Part shown: one piece after another, positions 9,785 through 21,127 of the stretch
Position numbering within the stretch: the stretch's first letter is position 1
How the letters are laid out: each line of letters opens with the position of its first letter
Source of the DNA: Diaporthe sp. PMI_573
Lineage: Eukaryota > Ascomycota > Sordariomycetes > Diaporthales > Diaporthaceae
Length of the DNA: 64,000 nucleotides
Direction of reading: 5' to 3'
Assembly: GCA_021399435.1 (NCBI GenBank)
Contig: JAJTUP010000016.1
Location: 558,001-622,000, forward strand
Program-made: the position numbers and the translations under genes
The notes under the pieces: model-generated
The model's input: the letters and a program-made list of their open reading frames with translations, nothing else
Databases searched by the model: none
What the model was told of the DNA's origin: nothing

Positions 9785-12483
9785 GAGTCTGTGGTGAGCC
9801 ATCATATCGGCCACGATTTCTTTGCGTATAGTTCTCTGCATATATTCATTCACCTCTCGTATAGAGGTTTAAGAACATCCTTTACTCGTACTCATTGTGT
9901 ATCGTGATACTATGCGAGTCAAGTACTATACTATCACTGGTCATTGTATTGCCCATGGACTATTGAATCATCAATTGGCAATGTTGCTGCTGCCCCTCAC
10001 CATATCCAATACCCACAGAAGTAGGCAAATTCCTCCAGCGCCCCAGTAGATAAGAGTACCGCTGTGATGAAGATGTCTACAGGGCCGCTTCCATTGGGCA
10101 GGAGGAATTTCAAGACTTTGACATAATCATATACATTTCAAAATCCTCGTGAATAAGATGCGCAGAGCAGAATGGTTTCCGCTCTGAAGTCATGAATAGC
10201 AATAGATCAAAGTATAGTTTTTGTGGAAGAATACGACGTGCAACACAAATACTTATGGCATCCCTGGTTAGTCGCCAATTGACAAGGAATGTACTCAGAA
10301 TGTTGGAATAAAAGTACGGTTGAAGACTCTCGAGAAAGACTATGATTTCTTGCTCTTTTTTGATCAATACTCAAATTCATGTTTGATCTAGCACGGATCC
10401 TAATTGGCATTGGTATTGACTTTCTCCAGGAAGCAATCTGAAACGTCCCGGTGATAGCACTATGGGATTACTTTGAGCGTGTAAAACCTGATAACAACCT
10501 TTATCCCAATTACTTCCTTGTATTTTGAAAGCTTTGTGATTCCTTACTTATTATTTATCCAAGGATAGACATCTGCAAGCCCCTTTTTGGCCCGCCTGCT
10601 GTGTAACCAAATAATTCTGATCATGTGACCAGGAGCTAACTCCAGTCAAAGGTTTTGCCCAGATCATTTGACACTTGACAGGATATCGCATGTGTATGCA
10701 TGAGAACCGGATGATCAATGGAATAGTCATTGAAGCAGAAGTGAAGGAGTCAAATCCTGTTCCTCGTTGAGCCGCTCGATGTGCTGTATCCCTGCCCCTA
10801 GGCAGATGACTAGATTGTCTATGCTCGTAGCAAAACCACTCGGCCACTCTATCAGTGACGCACTCTTACATGTGACTCCGGATTCAAGTCATCGTCACAT
10901 CGTCCCGGGCTAAGTGCCTGCGTGAATGCCGAGGTTTCACGGAGGCACGGAGACATGTTGATCCAACGGAGCCGGAATGCCTTCTAAGCTATCATCCCGA
11001 TCGGCCGAAGTGACTCATGAAAGCCATTGATATTTCGCTGTAATTTGGTCAAAATGTCCGGTCCCTTAGACTGTAGTACAGGCCGTATATGCATGCGCCT
11101 ACGCGGAGCAGCCAACAGGAGGCTCGACAACTTGCATGTGCTACGTGGCGACAGGCGTCCCAGCGTCAATGATCAGCAACTTATTATGACCAGCGTTTAG
11201 TTCGGTTAACATACGATATTTTCTCCCGTCCTTCCCCCCCTCGGTGTACCAGGTCCAGATACAATGAACAATCCATTTAATGTGCTCTGGAGTCTCTCCT
11301 AAGTTGTTGGTGGAACACTTTACTTAGGTCTGTATCATTGGATGCAACAAAACCTATAATTAAGTTATATAGGTTTGAACCAAGTTTAATAAGTAAAGGC
11401 CAGCATGGTTATTTGAAAGTATCAGCCGCCAAACAATCGTTTTTGCAAGAAATATGCCTATTATGGCATTTGCGTTGTGCTTGAGATATCGGCAAGCAAG
11501 CTAGGTCGAGTTGCACCGCTTTTTGACTTGTTTTGGGCATTGCATCCCCCTAGCTTCGATGTTGTCTGTGCTGCTCACCGCACGGTCTCGGCGCTTGAGC
11601 AAGTGTCACAAAACGGGCAATGTACATGTGTACCAGTTGACGACCTTCAGGTGCTAGGCCAGGGTATGCGCGTTGGGGCAGCCCATAGTTATAGCTAGCC
11701 CATGAACGGTTAGAACCATCTCGATATTTAGTAAGTCAGGGATATCTTGATGGGAACATTTCAAGCAACTGGATTCTATCCTCGGCAGAGAACAAGTGTC
11801 ATGAAGCCAACGGTCACGGATCCCAGCAGCGCCGTTTTACACCTGTTTGTCTTCCGAAGAGCGAACAGGTTTGCCCCGGATTGGATAGGGCAAAGCTTAC
11901 CCCGAGACACTGTGGAAAGGTTCGACTGGCGTGCTTCGAGAACCTTCAGATCGTGCAGAGCAGGGAGCACCCTTGAGGGGTAAATCGCTAGCGCTGCCGG
12001 GTGTCTCGATTGTCACGAGAACAACTGGTTAAGCCTCGGCATGAACCCTCTGGAGCTGCCAAGGCCTGTCGTGACCCCCCATAGGCCTGCGTGGCTAGGC
12101 ACCAGACGATCTAAATCGTCCCGATTCGACTTTACTGAGGCCGTGGGCACCCAATCGCATTGGAGTTCAACGAATCGCTTCGTTTTTCCCTTCAAGAAAC
12201 ATCCCAACACACACGGGTTCGGAATGGAACCGAGGAACCGTCGCATGTCTCCCCCAGTTTCTCCCATGTGGCCTGAGTTGGGCAAGTGAAACGAATGGTC
12301 GGTATTGATGTGAGATCGACGCCTAAGTAGTTAATTACGTATCGACGTCAATGAAATACGCCAGCACAAGTGGCTGCTTACCTCGAAATGATTACACCCT
12401 AAATACATATAGTACAAGCCCATCCCACTCCATCTGCTCAACTCCAGTTCAGCATCGTCCCCGCGAAGAGCAAGCTATCAGCG
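9785..12483. other. Intergenic, no gene recognised
   Basis: About 2.7 kb between the chitinase stop and the monooxygenase. It holds only short frames without recognisable domains, AT-rich runs around 10.1-10.5 kb and 11.3-11.45 kb, and one tRNA-like promoter pair (listed separately). A TATA-like TACATATAG near 12403-12411 lies about 75 bp upstream of the monooxygenase ATG. Confidence 0.5.
10746..10846 (-). other. tRNA-like internal promoter pair (A box and degenerate B box)
   Basis: On the minus strand TGGCCGAGTGG (10836-10846) is a perfect RNA polymerase III A box. GATTTGACTCC (10746-10756) matches the B-box consensus at 9 of 11 positions, 90 bases downstream. The seven bases before the A box do not pair with the expected 3' strand, so no acceptor stem forms. 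This could be a decayed tRNA (Ser/Leu-like) or the head of an old tRNA-derived SINE; chance is not excluded. Confidence 0.25.
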
Positions 12484-14073
12484 ATGGATGACTACGACTT
12501 CATCATAATAGGTGCTGGTGCATCAGGCATAAACGCCGCCCACAAGGTACAGACGGAATCCCCCACCGCTAAGTATACCGTCCTCGAGGCTCGAGATACA
12601 ATCGGCGGCACCTGGGACTTCTTCAAATACCCTGGCCTCCGATCAGATTCCTACCTCACAGGTTTCGGCTTCAGGTGGCGGCCATGGAGCGAGGAAAAGG
12701 AAATTGCGGACGGTGCTACCATACAGAAGTACCTCCGAGAGTCAGTCGAGCAGGCGGGTATCGACAAACACATCCAATTCAAGCACAGAGTTGTGGGTGC
12801 TCACTGGTCGTCGGCCGAGAACCGATGGACCTTGGAAGCCGATGTGAATAATGGTGAGGAAAGAAGGGAATTGAAATGCCAATATGTCCTCGCATGCAGC
12901 GGATACTACGACTACAAGACACCGTTGCAGGCTGAAATTCCCGGCATATCTAACTTCAAAGGCACCGTTGTCCACCCCCAATTCTGGCCCGAAGACCTCG
13001 ACTACTCTGGAAAGAGGGTGGTGATAATCGGATCGGGTGCGACTACCGTCACTATTCTGCCTGTTCTCGCGAAGACAGCAGCAAAGGTCACCATGCTCCA
13101 GCGGAGTCCGAGCTATGTGATGCCGTTACCAGCAGCCCCCGGTCACATCTTTGCTCTACGCAGGTTCCTGCCCAAAAGAATGGCCGACGCAATCAACTTC
13201 TGGAAAGATGTCCTCTTCCAAACGACCGTCAAGACGTTCTGCTTTACCTTCCCACAGTTCGCAAGGAGGATGCTCATCAGAGCCATGGCGAGAGAGCTGG
13301 AGGGCTCAGGAATCCCCGTCGACCCGCACTTCACGCCGAAATACACCCCATGGACGCAGCGATTGTGCGTCTGCCCGGACGGCGACTTCTACGACGCGCT
13401 GCGGGGCGGAAACTGCGACGTAGTAACGGACCACATCGACACCGTCACCGAATCCGGCATCAAGACCAAGTCAGGCAAGACCATCGACGCCGACATCATT
13501 GTCACGGCAACGGGGCTCCGGATCCTCATCCTCGGCGGCGTCGACTGTACCGTCGACGGGCAGTGCTTCAACATCGCGGACAGGTTCGCCTGGCGCAACT
13601 TCATGCTCGAGGGCGTCCCGAACTTGGCCATGGTCATCGGGTACACGGACATGAGCTGGACGCTGGGCAGCGACGCGTGCCTGCGGCTGCTGATGCGGGT
13701 CATCCACCACATGAAGAGGACAGGCGCGGTCGCAGTGAAGCCAGTTGTTCAGAACAGGGACGCGATGAAGGCCGAGCCGATCATAAGCATGAAGTCCACT
13801 TATTTCATGGTTGCACAGGACAAGCTGCCGAGGAAGGCTGAGGTAGACCCCTGGAACGAGCGCAAGGGGTACATATCCGAGTCCTTCCTTGCGAAGTTTG
13901 GCACGATTGGGTCTATCACGAAAGGACTAGAGTTCACGGCGGATTCCGGGAATAGTCATGCGAATGGAAGTGCGAATGGAACCCTGAACGGGAGTGCGAA
14001 CGGAAACAAGGCCAATGGTCGCATGAATGGGCGCGTGAATGGTCATGTTAATGGCCGTGCCAAGACGGACTGA
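12484..14073 (+). CDS. Flavin-dependent monooxygenase (Baeyer-Villiger / FMO type)
   Basis: Single-exon gene, 529 residues. An FAD-binding Rossmann motif GAGASG sits at residues 10-15. The Baeyer-Villiger/FMO signature FxGxxxHxxxWP is present as FKGTVVHPQFWP starting at 158. The second, NADPH-binding Rossmann motif GSGATT is at 183-188. The enzyme is expected to insert or transfer one oxygen atom onto an organic substrate using FAD, NADPH and O2; the substrate cannot be read from sequence. The C-terminus (from about 490) is an unusual Asn-Gly-rich tail. No signal peptide or membrane anchor is evident. It is not next to a polyketide or peptide synthase, so membership in a biosynthetic cluster is not supported here. 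Confidence 0.9.
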   Translation: MDDYDFIIIGAGASGINAAHKVQTESPTAKYTVLEARDTIGGTWDFFKYPGLRSDSYLTGFGFRWRPWSEEKEIADGATIQKYLRESVEQAGIDKHIQFKHRVVGAHWSSAENRWTLEADVNNGEERRELKCQYVLACSGYYDYKTPLQAEIPGISNFKGTVVHPQFWPEDLDYSGKRVVIIGSGATTVTILPVLAKTAAKVTMLQRSPSYVMPLPAAPGHIFALRRFLPKRMADAINFWKDVLFQTTVKTFCFTFPQFARRMLIRAMARELEGSGIPVDPHFTPKYTPWTQRLCVCPDGDFYDALRGGNCDVVTDHIDTVTESGIKTKSGKTIDADIIVTATGLRILILGGVDCTVDGQCFNIADRFAWRNFMLEGVPNLAMVIGYTDMSWTLGSDACLRLLMRVIHHMKRTGAVAVKPVVQNRDAMKAEPIISMKSTYFMVAQDKLPRKAEVDPWNERKGYISESFLAKFGTIGSITKGLEFTADSGNSHANGSANGTLNGSANGNKANGRMNGRVNGHVNGRAKTD

Positions 14074-14672
14074 TGGGTGACAGAGAGGCTGCAGCTTTCG
14101 AATTACAAAACAGTCAAAGATTTCCAAACCCTTTGTCCCTAAGAAGTCAGCTAAGCCTCGAGTACTTGCGTCCTTGCACGACCTGGCTTGACCCGGCTTA
14201 CAGCTGAGAAAAGCAGAGCTTATCTCCACTCATCGACATTTATTACGCTAGAACCTGTTCGGCAAAGAAACAGTTTTCGATGGTTCGTTTTGTTCCTGTA
14301 CCCGGGCCTTGCCCCTCTGCACATGTCCAGTCCCCCATCCGCGCGTCTCCCAACGTCCAGCACATTTCCAATCGTGTATTGTTGATGTGTAGTATTAATT
14401 GACTTGATATTACCGCGTGTTTTAGTGGTCGAAATACAATGCCTAGGTATAATAGACGGTGTTGTAATGGGCAGGAGACGTTTGCGGCAATGCACCAAGA
14501 ATTGACGACGTGCATCGCTTTGTCCATTTCTTTTTTGCCGGTGTCTGTCACAAAGTCCTCTGCCTGTTTGATACTCACCTAGGTACATACCAACAGAAAT
14601 TCGCTCACGATAGTCTTCGGAAACAACGTTCTCAATCAATTCCAATCTATTCTTCCGATCTAGCAGTTCACA
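14074..14672. other. Intergenic, no gene recognised
   Basis: About 600 bp between the monooxygenase and kinase-like gene A. A short stretch near 14580-14630 (around TACATACCAACAG) resembles the sequence upstream of kinase-like gene B near 32055-32095, hinting that some promoter sequence was duplicated with the gene. Confidence 0.4.
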
Positions 14673-17175
14673 ATGGCCGGGTTTGCAGATGCCATCAGTG
14701 ATTTGATAGCTTTGAATTTTGAACAGCGGTATCATGGGGAATTATTCAATTTCTACAGGCTGGGTGCAGAGTTTGACGGAAGGGATCCACATATACGACA
14801 AATGATCGGAGCTCGACAGCTTCCTCAGGCAGTTGTCATAGACGCATACGATGCAACAAGAAATCAAGTGTTAAATCTTACCAGAAACGCCCGTGTTCAG
14901 GCGGCACGGTTCAACCGAGAATCTAAGCCACAATTCAATCTTAGAGAGCGAGTGGCAACGAAAGATCCAGCTGATATAGCTCAAGCTTTGGTCGAGTTTC
15001 AACAACTTGATGCTAGGTGGGGAAACCAAATTCAATGTCAGTAACAGTCCCGAGAGGGCCGCCTCTTCCGTAATAGTGGAAACTTAAGCTCATGCTAACT
15101 AGTCGTAAAAACTCTCGGTATTGGTGGTACGTTAGCTGCATCCCGTTGAACCAAATTACATGGACCTGCATGTGATATCCAAGACCGATGGCATCTGGGC
15201 CCAATTCTAAACACGGCTACCTGAGGCTCGACATTTGCCAACCAGCCACTAACATGTTGATATAGGAATGGGAGTTGCCTCTTTATGGCAGTGGAAAGAC
15301 GCGCAGATGAACTATCGTGGGCGATCAGTCCTCAAAACTGCGATGCCTAACAGGCAGACTCCCCGAGACGCATTGAGAAGGGAGCGAAGCATGACCATAG
15401 TATGTTCCAATCCTTGATCCCAAGTCCCCTACGAACTACTTGATTCAATCACTGTACAACACTTTTGCTGACTGTTTTCGGGCACGTGTAGGAATTGGCA
15501 CGAGCAAGGCACATCGTTCAGCGCTTTTATGTTGGATCCTTCCTTGGTATAGCGGGCCAAAACATGGATGCCGATCCGTCAATAATGCTCACGGAATTCG
15601 CAAAGAGAGGCGACTTGCAAGTGCTACTCAGTAAAGTCGGTCGTATGATTTTTCGGGAACGATTTCTGGATACGGATAGAATTGCCGAGGGGCGCCGAAG
15701 AGTAACAAGTAGATATCTAATGGAGGACGATAAACAAAAGATACCCAAAGCAATAATTTGGCAAATATTCGACTGCTGTGAGTGTGACCCTCTTTCCTTT
15801 CCTGCAGGTCATTATTTTTCTTCCGCACTTCTCCTTTCTGTTGCCCCCTCCCCCCAAACCTGCTTTGTTGTCCCATTTTTATTCTCAGCACGCCAGTCAC
15901 GTTTTTTCTGTGAATCTTACCTCAGGTTACAGTGCTCACAGCCTGTATTTCCATGGCGTATCCGCCGAGAATGCAAATAGGGCCAGCTCTAAATGACACG
16001 GCTGCCGAAACCGGCCCGTTCATGACGGAGGAGATTCCAGCCCCTAATGTCTATATAAACCACCGTAACATTGTTCATTTCGACTTGGACCCACAAAATA
16101 TTTTCATATTTGACTCGGACAACAACCATCGGAAAATTCCTGTGTTCAAAGTGAGCTTCCACTTCCGCCCTCTACGGTTTTTTATTTCGATGGCGGAAGG
16201 TGGGAAGGTGGCGGGTTATTTGAACTGAATTACAGAAGGTGGTTGGTGGTGGTCCAGACCCGTACATTTGCGTCGTCGCTATGTTAATCATTGACGCCTT
16301 TGGGTGGATCAGAGTGCCCACCTTCTCCAGGAGACAGGAGGCTTGTTTCAAGTACCTGAGTGAAATGGGCAGACACATTATGGCTGACCAGCCCATAGGT
16401 AGCAGACTTCGGCCTGGCGCATACACCGGATGAGACCCGCAACGATATTCCCCCACTGGGCCAACCACCATCAGGCCCTCCGTACAGAGTATCACAGATG
16501 AGGACAATCTGGTGCAATCGAATATTAGGGAAGGATGGGTACCACTTACCGGTAAGTGGCGAGAAAAGCATTACAGAGATGATGGTTAAATGATTCCATT
16601 TCTGTGATCATAAGTGTTGACAAGTTCTCCCTCGGGAACCAGGAGCAATTCACCACGGACTGGGATTATGTGAGAAGGTATCAAGACCCGTTCTCCCAGG
16701 ACTACCCCACGGCCCCAATAAGCAGAATCGACGACCCTACCACTATTGCTGGCACCTACGGAGAATGGTCGAATGTGTGGCAGATCGGAATGGTGAGAAT
16801 TAGTACATGATAAGTCACAAGAGGAAATGAGTTACTAACTACCTGGAAAAGCTCTTGTTTTGCTGCATGACATTGAGATATCCTTACCTACCCCCGATGG
16901 CCGCGCAGGACCCACGGATTCAAAGCTTCTGGACCTATGGGAGTGAGATCGAGGCCAACCACTACCGAAACTTCTATGGGGATGACATGTGTGCGCTGGT
17001 TGCTAGGTGCCTGTCTGTCATGCCCAACGACCGGCCGACGCTTCAGCAGCTGCGCACAGACTTAGATAATCTAAGACCGAACGTGGTCACCGAGGCCGAC
17101 GAGTCCTGGATCAGGAGATTCACTCATCTCCCCTCGGCTCCGCGCACAGGACCGGTGGCAAATGCTTTCATCTAA
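14673..17175 (+). CDS. Protein kinase-like gene A (paralogue of the gene at 32.2-34.6 kb)
   Basis: Eight exons: 14673-15036, 15103-15126, 15266-15399, 15492-15777, 15933-16150, 16399-16551, 16643-16792, 16852-17175; 550 residues. Kinase hallmarks are visible. A glycine-rich loop TLGIGGMG (125-132) is encoded across a 24 bp microexon. A beta-3 Lys lies in SVLK (Lys153). The catalytic loop is HFDLDPQN (318-325), with Asp320 and Asn325 kept and Phe in place of the usual Arg of HRD. DFG is at 345-347. Residues 1-120 form an N-terminal region without a known domain. The C-lobe ends in a segment (RPTLQQL) like that of conventional kinases. The first intron uses a GTCAGT donor, chosen because it alone restores the frame and matches the paralogue. 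Likely an active or weakly active Ser/Thr kinase of a lineage-specific family; the substrate is unknown. Confidence 0.8.
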
Positions 17176-17684
17176 AGTCCCACGGCGTGCTTCCGCTAAC
17201 TGATACATGGACTGTTTGCTGGAATTCAAATCGAATGTAAGGAGAGTTTTTTCTCTGGATAATTATCGTAACGCTGGCAGCCATACCCAGTTAATCAACG
17301 TGCCTTCAAACGGAGCACTCAAGACGCACGCCAATTCATATTAAGTAGAAAAGCGGCATCCGCATGACGGTGCTATGAAGTATCGTTACCAACATTCAAG
17401 TCCGGTCTTACTTCCCAGGGGTTCCATAAAGGGGCACGCTACCCCCATTCAAATTGGACTCACGAGTTTTGCTGAAGCCTTCACCAGCGAATAACCCAGA
17501 GTAACATTCAATTTTTCCACAATTCCGAGCATGATGAGTAGCATGCAGTTTCTGCAGAGCTTCGGTAGTCTGAGAGGTTCCCGGTATACGTCCACCTGAT
17601 CTTTTGGAGCATGGGGTTGTTACAGATGTTGCTTCAACGTCTTCTAATCTAGACCCTCGATTATTATCGTACTTCAAAAATAAT
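17176..17684. other. Intergenic, no gene recognised
   Basis: About 500 bp between two convergent genes. Only short frames without family features are present. Confidence 0.4.
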
Positions 17685-18149
17685 TCAGGGCTGCTTGCCC
17701 GCGGCCAAGTCATGCGGGTCTCCCTCGTCGCCGACCTTGAAACCCTGATGGTTCCTTGACTCGCTCTTCGCCTTCGTGCCGCCTTGCTCCTGCAGCACGC
17801 CCCTGGGATATGTGGACCTCCTTGTTGGCCCCTATGTCACGGTCCGTTGGCTCCTGGTGCAGCTGGGCTTCGTCAATTAAATTCCTAAGTCTGGTCAGAA
17901 CAATAATGTTCCTTGCAGCATTCATCATACTTACTGCGCTTGGCCGTACTGATTCGAGTCTAAAGTTGTCTTTCCCACTCCCCGATCACCGGGGGCGCCG
18001 CCAGTTGGGTTGTTTGATGGCGCTGTTCCGGATATGTTCGTTGTCAGATTTCGTGGCCTTAGGGTGAAATAAGGATTGTAATTGTTTGATACTGTTTTGA
18101 AATATAGTAAAGAATGATTTCTGCGCTCAAGGAACAGCTTGAACGCCAT
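17685..18149 (-). CDS. Small hypothetical protein, two exons
   Basis: A gene of 110 residues is proposed from exons 18149-17935 and 17802-17685 on the minus strand. The GTAAGT donor and the CCCAG acceptor join phase 2 to phase 2 and give a continuous, composition-biased frame. The first exon ends with a Gly/Pro/Asn-rich segment (PSNNPTGGAPGDRGVGKTT) and the second ends with QGFKVGDEGDPHDLAAGK, a hydrophilic tail. No signal peptide or known domain is visible. The first about 35 residues look more like leader sequence than protein, so the true start may lie in an upstream exon. I do not recognise the family. Confidence 0.4.
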
Positions 18150-18278
18150 TCATAATTACGACACGTTGGGCTAATGAGCTCACATGTGCGTCATGAGATG
18201 ATCTGCAGTACCACTCGTTATTTGCCTCCACTGTTAGATGATAATCCCCTCCTGAAGCCATGCCATCTCGCATCAGGC

Positions 18279-19452
18279 TTAATAACCCTTGACCTTCGAA
18301 ACTCTGAATCGACTGTATTCGCCTCCCGTCATGATCGGATACTTCATAGGATTTTCCTCGCTGATGCAACTCGGCACTGGCTCCAGCTGCTTGTCTTTAT
18401 CAAAGCCGAAGAAGAAGGCCGCTGAATATCTCTCCTTCCCGCTCTTATTGATCACACGGTGGACGGTGGAGACGAAGAAATCGTTGGTCTGTCTCATGAA
18501 GCAGTCCGCGATATTGACCACGAAAGCACCAGGGACTGGATCAGCTTTCACCCAGTTTCCCGATTTGCTGAGAACCTCGAGCCCACCGGCTGTGTCCTGG
18601 TTCACAATAGTGAAGCACTCCACATCTGTATGAGCACCGATTCCGTTTTGATCGTCGATGCCATTCTCCTGCTCCGGATAATGCAAGATGCGCATGCCCG
18701 CCTCCGGCCTCTTGATATACTGGTCGAAGTAGTCCTCCGGCAAGTAAAGAGCGAGGGCAAAGATACGCGTCAGCTGGCGCGACAGGCGAAGGAGTTGCAG
18801 TTGGTAAGCATACAGGCCGTCGCGGAACCCTGGTAAGCCCGAAGGCCAGAGACTCGGCGATGGTTCATGGCTATCATCTGCGACTTCAGGGTCTTGCCGG
18901 GGGTCGTACGGCCAGTTGAAGGCCTCATTCAGATCTTGCTCGGAATAGTTGCTATCAGCTTGAGATGCGTAATTGACGCCATGAAGAGATATAATTACCG
19001 TGATATTTCCATCCATTTCTGTTGTACGCCGCCATTGGGTGATAGCCCGCATACTCGGTCGGAAGTTTTCCAGTCCACACTTCCATCTTCTTCTCCTCGG
19101 GGAGCGCGAAGAAGCGTTTGGCTTGTGCAAAGCAGCCTTCAGCATATTTCTCATCTATGTCCTTCTCAGTGTTAACCTCGACGTACTCCCAAACTTGTCA
19201 TTGAACGAACCGGGTACTCACATGGTTTATGAGATAGAAGAAGCCAATCGTCCGCGAAGCTTCTCGGATTTCCTCAGCGACGGCTTGACGATCACTCAGG
19301 CAGTCGCACCATATTTTGCTGGCATCTATGACTGGTATTTTCTCCAAGGTAGTAGAGACGTTGGACTTGAAGCTTAGGACCTGTCCGTTATGCAACGTAA
19401 CAGATCGAGGCTCTGTTGCGGACTCGGCGCTAGTCATGGTAGTCCGAGACAT
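18279..19452 (-). CDS. 2-oxoglutarate/Fe(II)-dependent oxygenase (isopenicillin N synthase-like)
   Basis: Three exons on the minus strand: 19452-19222, 19176-18999, 18934-18279; 354 residues. The N-terminal part has the typical IPVIDASKI start and a GFFYLINH segment. The C-terminal double-stranded beta-helix carries the iron triad His238-x-Asp240 (HTDVECFT) and His295 (VHRVIN), plus the co-substrate pair Arg305-x-Ser307 (RYS). The second intron boundary was placed so that the family-like DLNEAFNWPYDP follows YNRNGWKYH. The acceptor of the first intron (only 45 bp) is less certain, since two other in-frame AGs are nearby. Expected to use 2-oxoglutarate, Fe(II) and O2 to hydroxylate, desaturate or cyclise a small molecule; substrate unknown. 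No biosynthetic core enzyme lies beside it. Confidence 0.85.
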
Positions 19453-20241
19453 GTTCGCTGGGTTAAGAGCTTGAACCGGAGCCCATTGTTGTCCTCATGA
19501 AGTCCTTCAGATAGATTCAACTTTCAACAGGATCCAAACAAGTGCCGTGCATTTACCCAGCCAGATGGGGTTGAAGATGTCGCCTCACCTCATTGCCCCG
19601 CACTCACCTGCGCTTGGTAGCAACTCAGCTGCAGGGTGATCGCGCCATAGAATACATGCAGTCTGTGGGAATCGGAAAGGGGTCTCGGATAATAAACACA
19701 AGCACCGTAAATGCCAGTATTGACCTCGGGATCGACCAGCTGCAGCTGACGCACGATTTTGACCCAACGTTAATGTTTGGCCATCATGGATATGTTTTTC
19801 TGCAAGTAGCGATCCTATACGTCGCGCAAATTTGGCTGGAACATGGGAATAGGATTGACCACTCATGGATCAGTAGCATGGTTTCGAGAGTCATTGAAGC
19901 ACCCGAAATGGTTTTCTCAATGAAGACTAAGATTACCGCCCCGTACCAAGTGACAGTGATCACTCGAGATGTACTTACACAAAATAGTTACATCTCAACG
20001 TTGAAAGAGGGACGGGATAGTTATTATTATTAAGTTTTCATCGCACAAAAGATTAAATACAATGGAAGAGATGTTCACAAAAATTTTAACATAACAACCA
20101 CGTTCCCTTGTTCCCAGTGTGCTCGCATGCGCCGCGCTTTCTCCTTGTGAATCGGGGCGGAAGACATCGTTTTAAATAAAACGCGGAAGCTCCAGATGTC
20201 GTGGGTAGGAAAAAGCTCCCTTCAAAGCAATATAAAGCCGT
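19453..20241. other. Intergenic, no gene recognised
   Basis: About 790 bp between a start codon and the 3' end of the next minus-strand gene. Frames of up to 146 codons occur on both strands, but none has family features or coding-like composition. Confidence 0.4.
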
Positions 20242-21127
20242 CTACCGGAAGTTGCCACTGCCGTTGCAGCGAGATAGGGGGATGGAGCTCTGTCTCTTAA
20301 TGCAGGCAGTGATGGCACCACCAACCCAGGTGACACCCTCGTAGGACCCATCCTCGTGAGAGTCGGCCATGAAGGTACCGGTCTGCTTGAGGGCGCCAAC
20401 ACAACCTTGGAAGGTGCGGCCGTACTTGCGGTTGGTCCAAGGGCGAGTGATAACGACACCGGTGTAGCCATCGTCGACGGTGCCGCGGATGAGGTAACCC
20501 TGGGTGGTGGTCCAAGTGCGCGAGTAGTCGACCTTGAAGGTGAGACCGAGCTTCTCAACCAGCTTGCTGAGGTCGAAAGAACCACCAGCGGTAACGCCGT
20601 TGGAGATGGCGTAGGACTTGGAGATGGTGATATCGATGCCCTTGCTGCCTACACCGATGACGACAGGGGACATCTGCACGTCCCAGTCGACGAAACGTTG
20701 TTGCTTGTCAACAACGAACTGGTAGTTGGCGTTGCAGTCACGCTTGCCGAGAGCGACGTCGGTGTGGTTGACAGGAATCTCAGCAAGACCCTCGCCGGCT
20801 TTGAGGTAGTCGTGGTCGATCTTGGGAGTCTCGGCATCGACGCCCTCAACCTTCAGGAGAAGCTTCCAGGTAGCTTCCGTAATGATGGCAGCTATATGAT
20901 GCATGGGGAGTCAGTACAGCACGATGCCATGAGCTTTTTGATTTGAACTCACTGCGACCACCGTTTCCGAAAACAATCATCTCTCCATTGCGGAGGTCCC
21001 GGTCGAGGGTCTCAGTAATGTTGAGGCTCTCAAGGGCGGCATCGCGCTCGTCGATGATGGGGGCCGGGGCGGCGCTGACTGCAGCAGCGAAGGCCGACAA
21101 GAGGGTGACAAGGCGCATAGAGACCAT
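20242..21127 (-). CDS. Secreted protein of unknown function, about 274 residues
   Basis: Two exons on the minus strand, 21127-20953 and 20891-20242, joined phase 1 to give 274 residues. The N-terminus is a clear signal peptide (hydrophobic core to about residue 20, ending SAAPAP). The mature protein is mixed hydrophilic/beta-like with four cysteines, and has a Ser/Thr/Gly-rich alternating stretch (ISKSYAISNGVTAGGSFD) followed by WTTTQGYLIRG. That pattern loosely recalls beta-sheet-rich aerolysin-fold proteins, but this is only an impression and no function is assigned. A consensus TATAAAG lies about 100 bp upstream of the ATG and codon use is strongly biased to C/G-ending codons, both consistent with high expression. 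Confidence 0.75.

Noticed and set aside
10735..10866. Possible functional tRNA-Ser or tRNA-Leu gene on the minus strand
   Set aside because: The acceptor stem does not pair and the B box is degenerate; kept only as a low-confidence tRNA-like element.
12484..19452. Biosynthetic gene cluster from the monooxygenase and the 2-oxoglutarate oxygenase
   Set aside because: No synthase, cyclase or cluster regulator nearby; the two genes are separated by a kinase-like gene.
19593..20033. 146-codon plus-strand frame upstream of the 2-oxoglutarate oxygenase
   Set aside because: No family features and a competing antisense frame of similar quality; likely promoter sequence.
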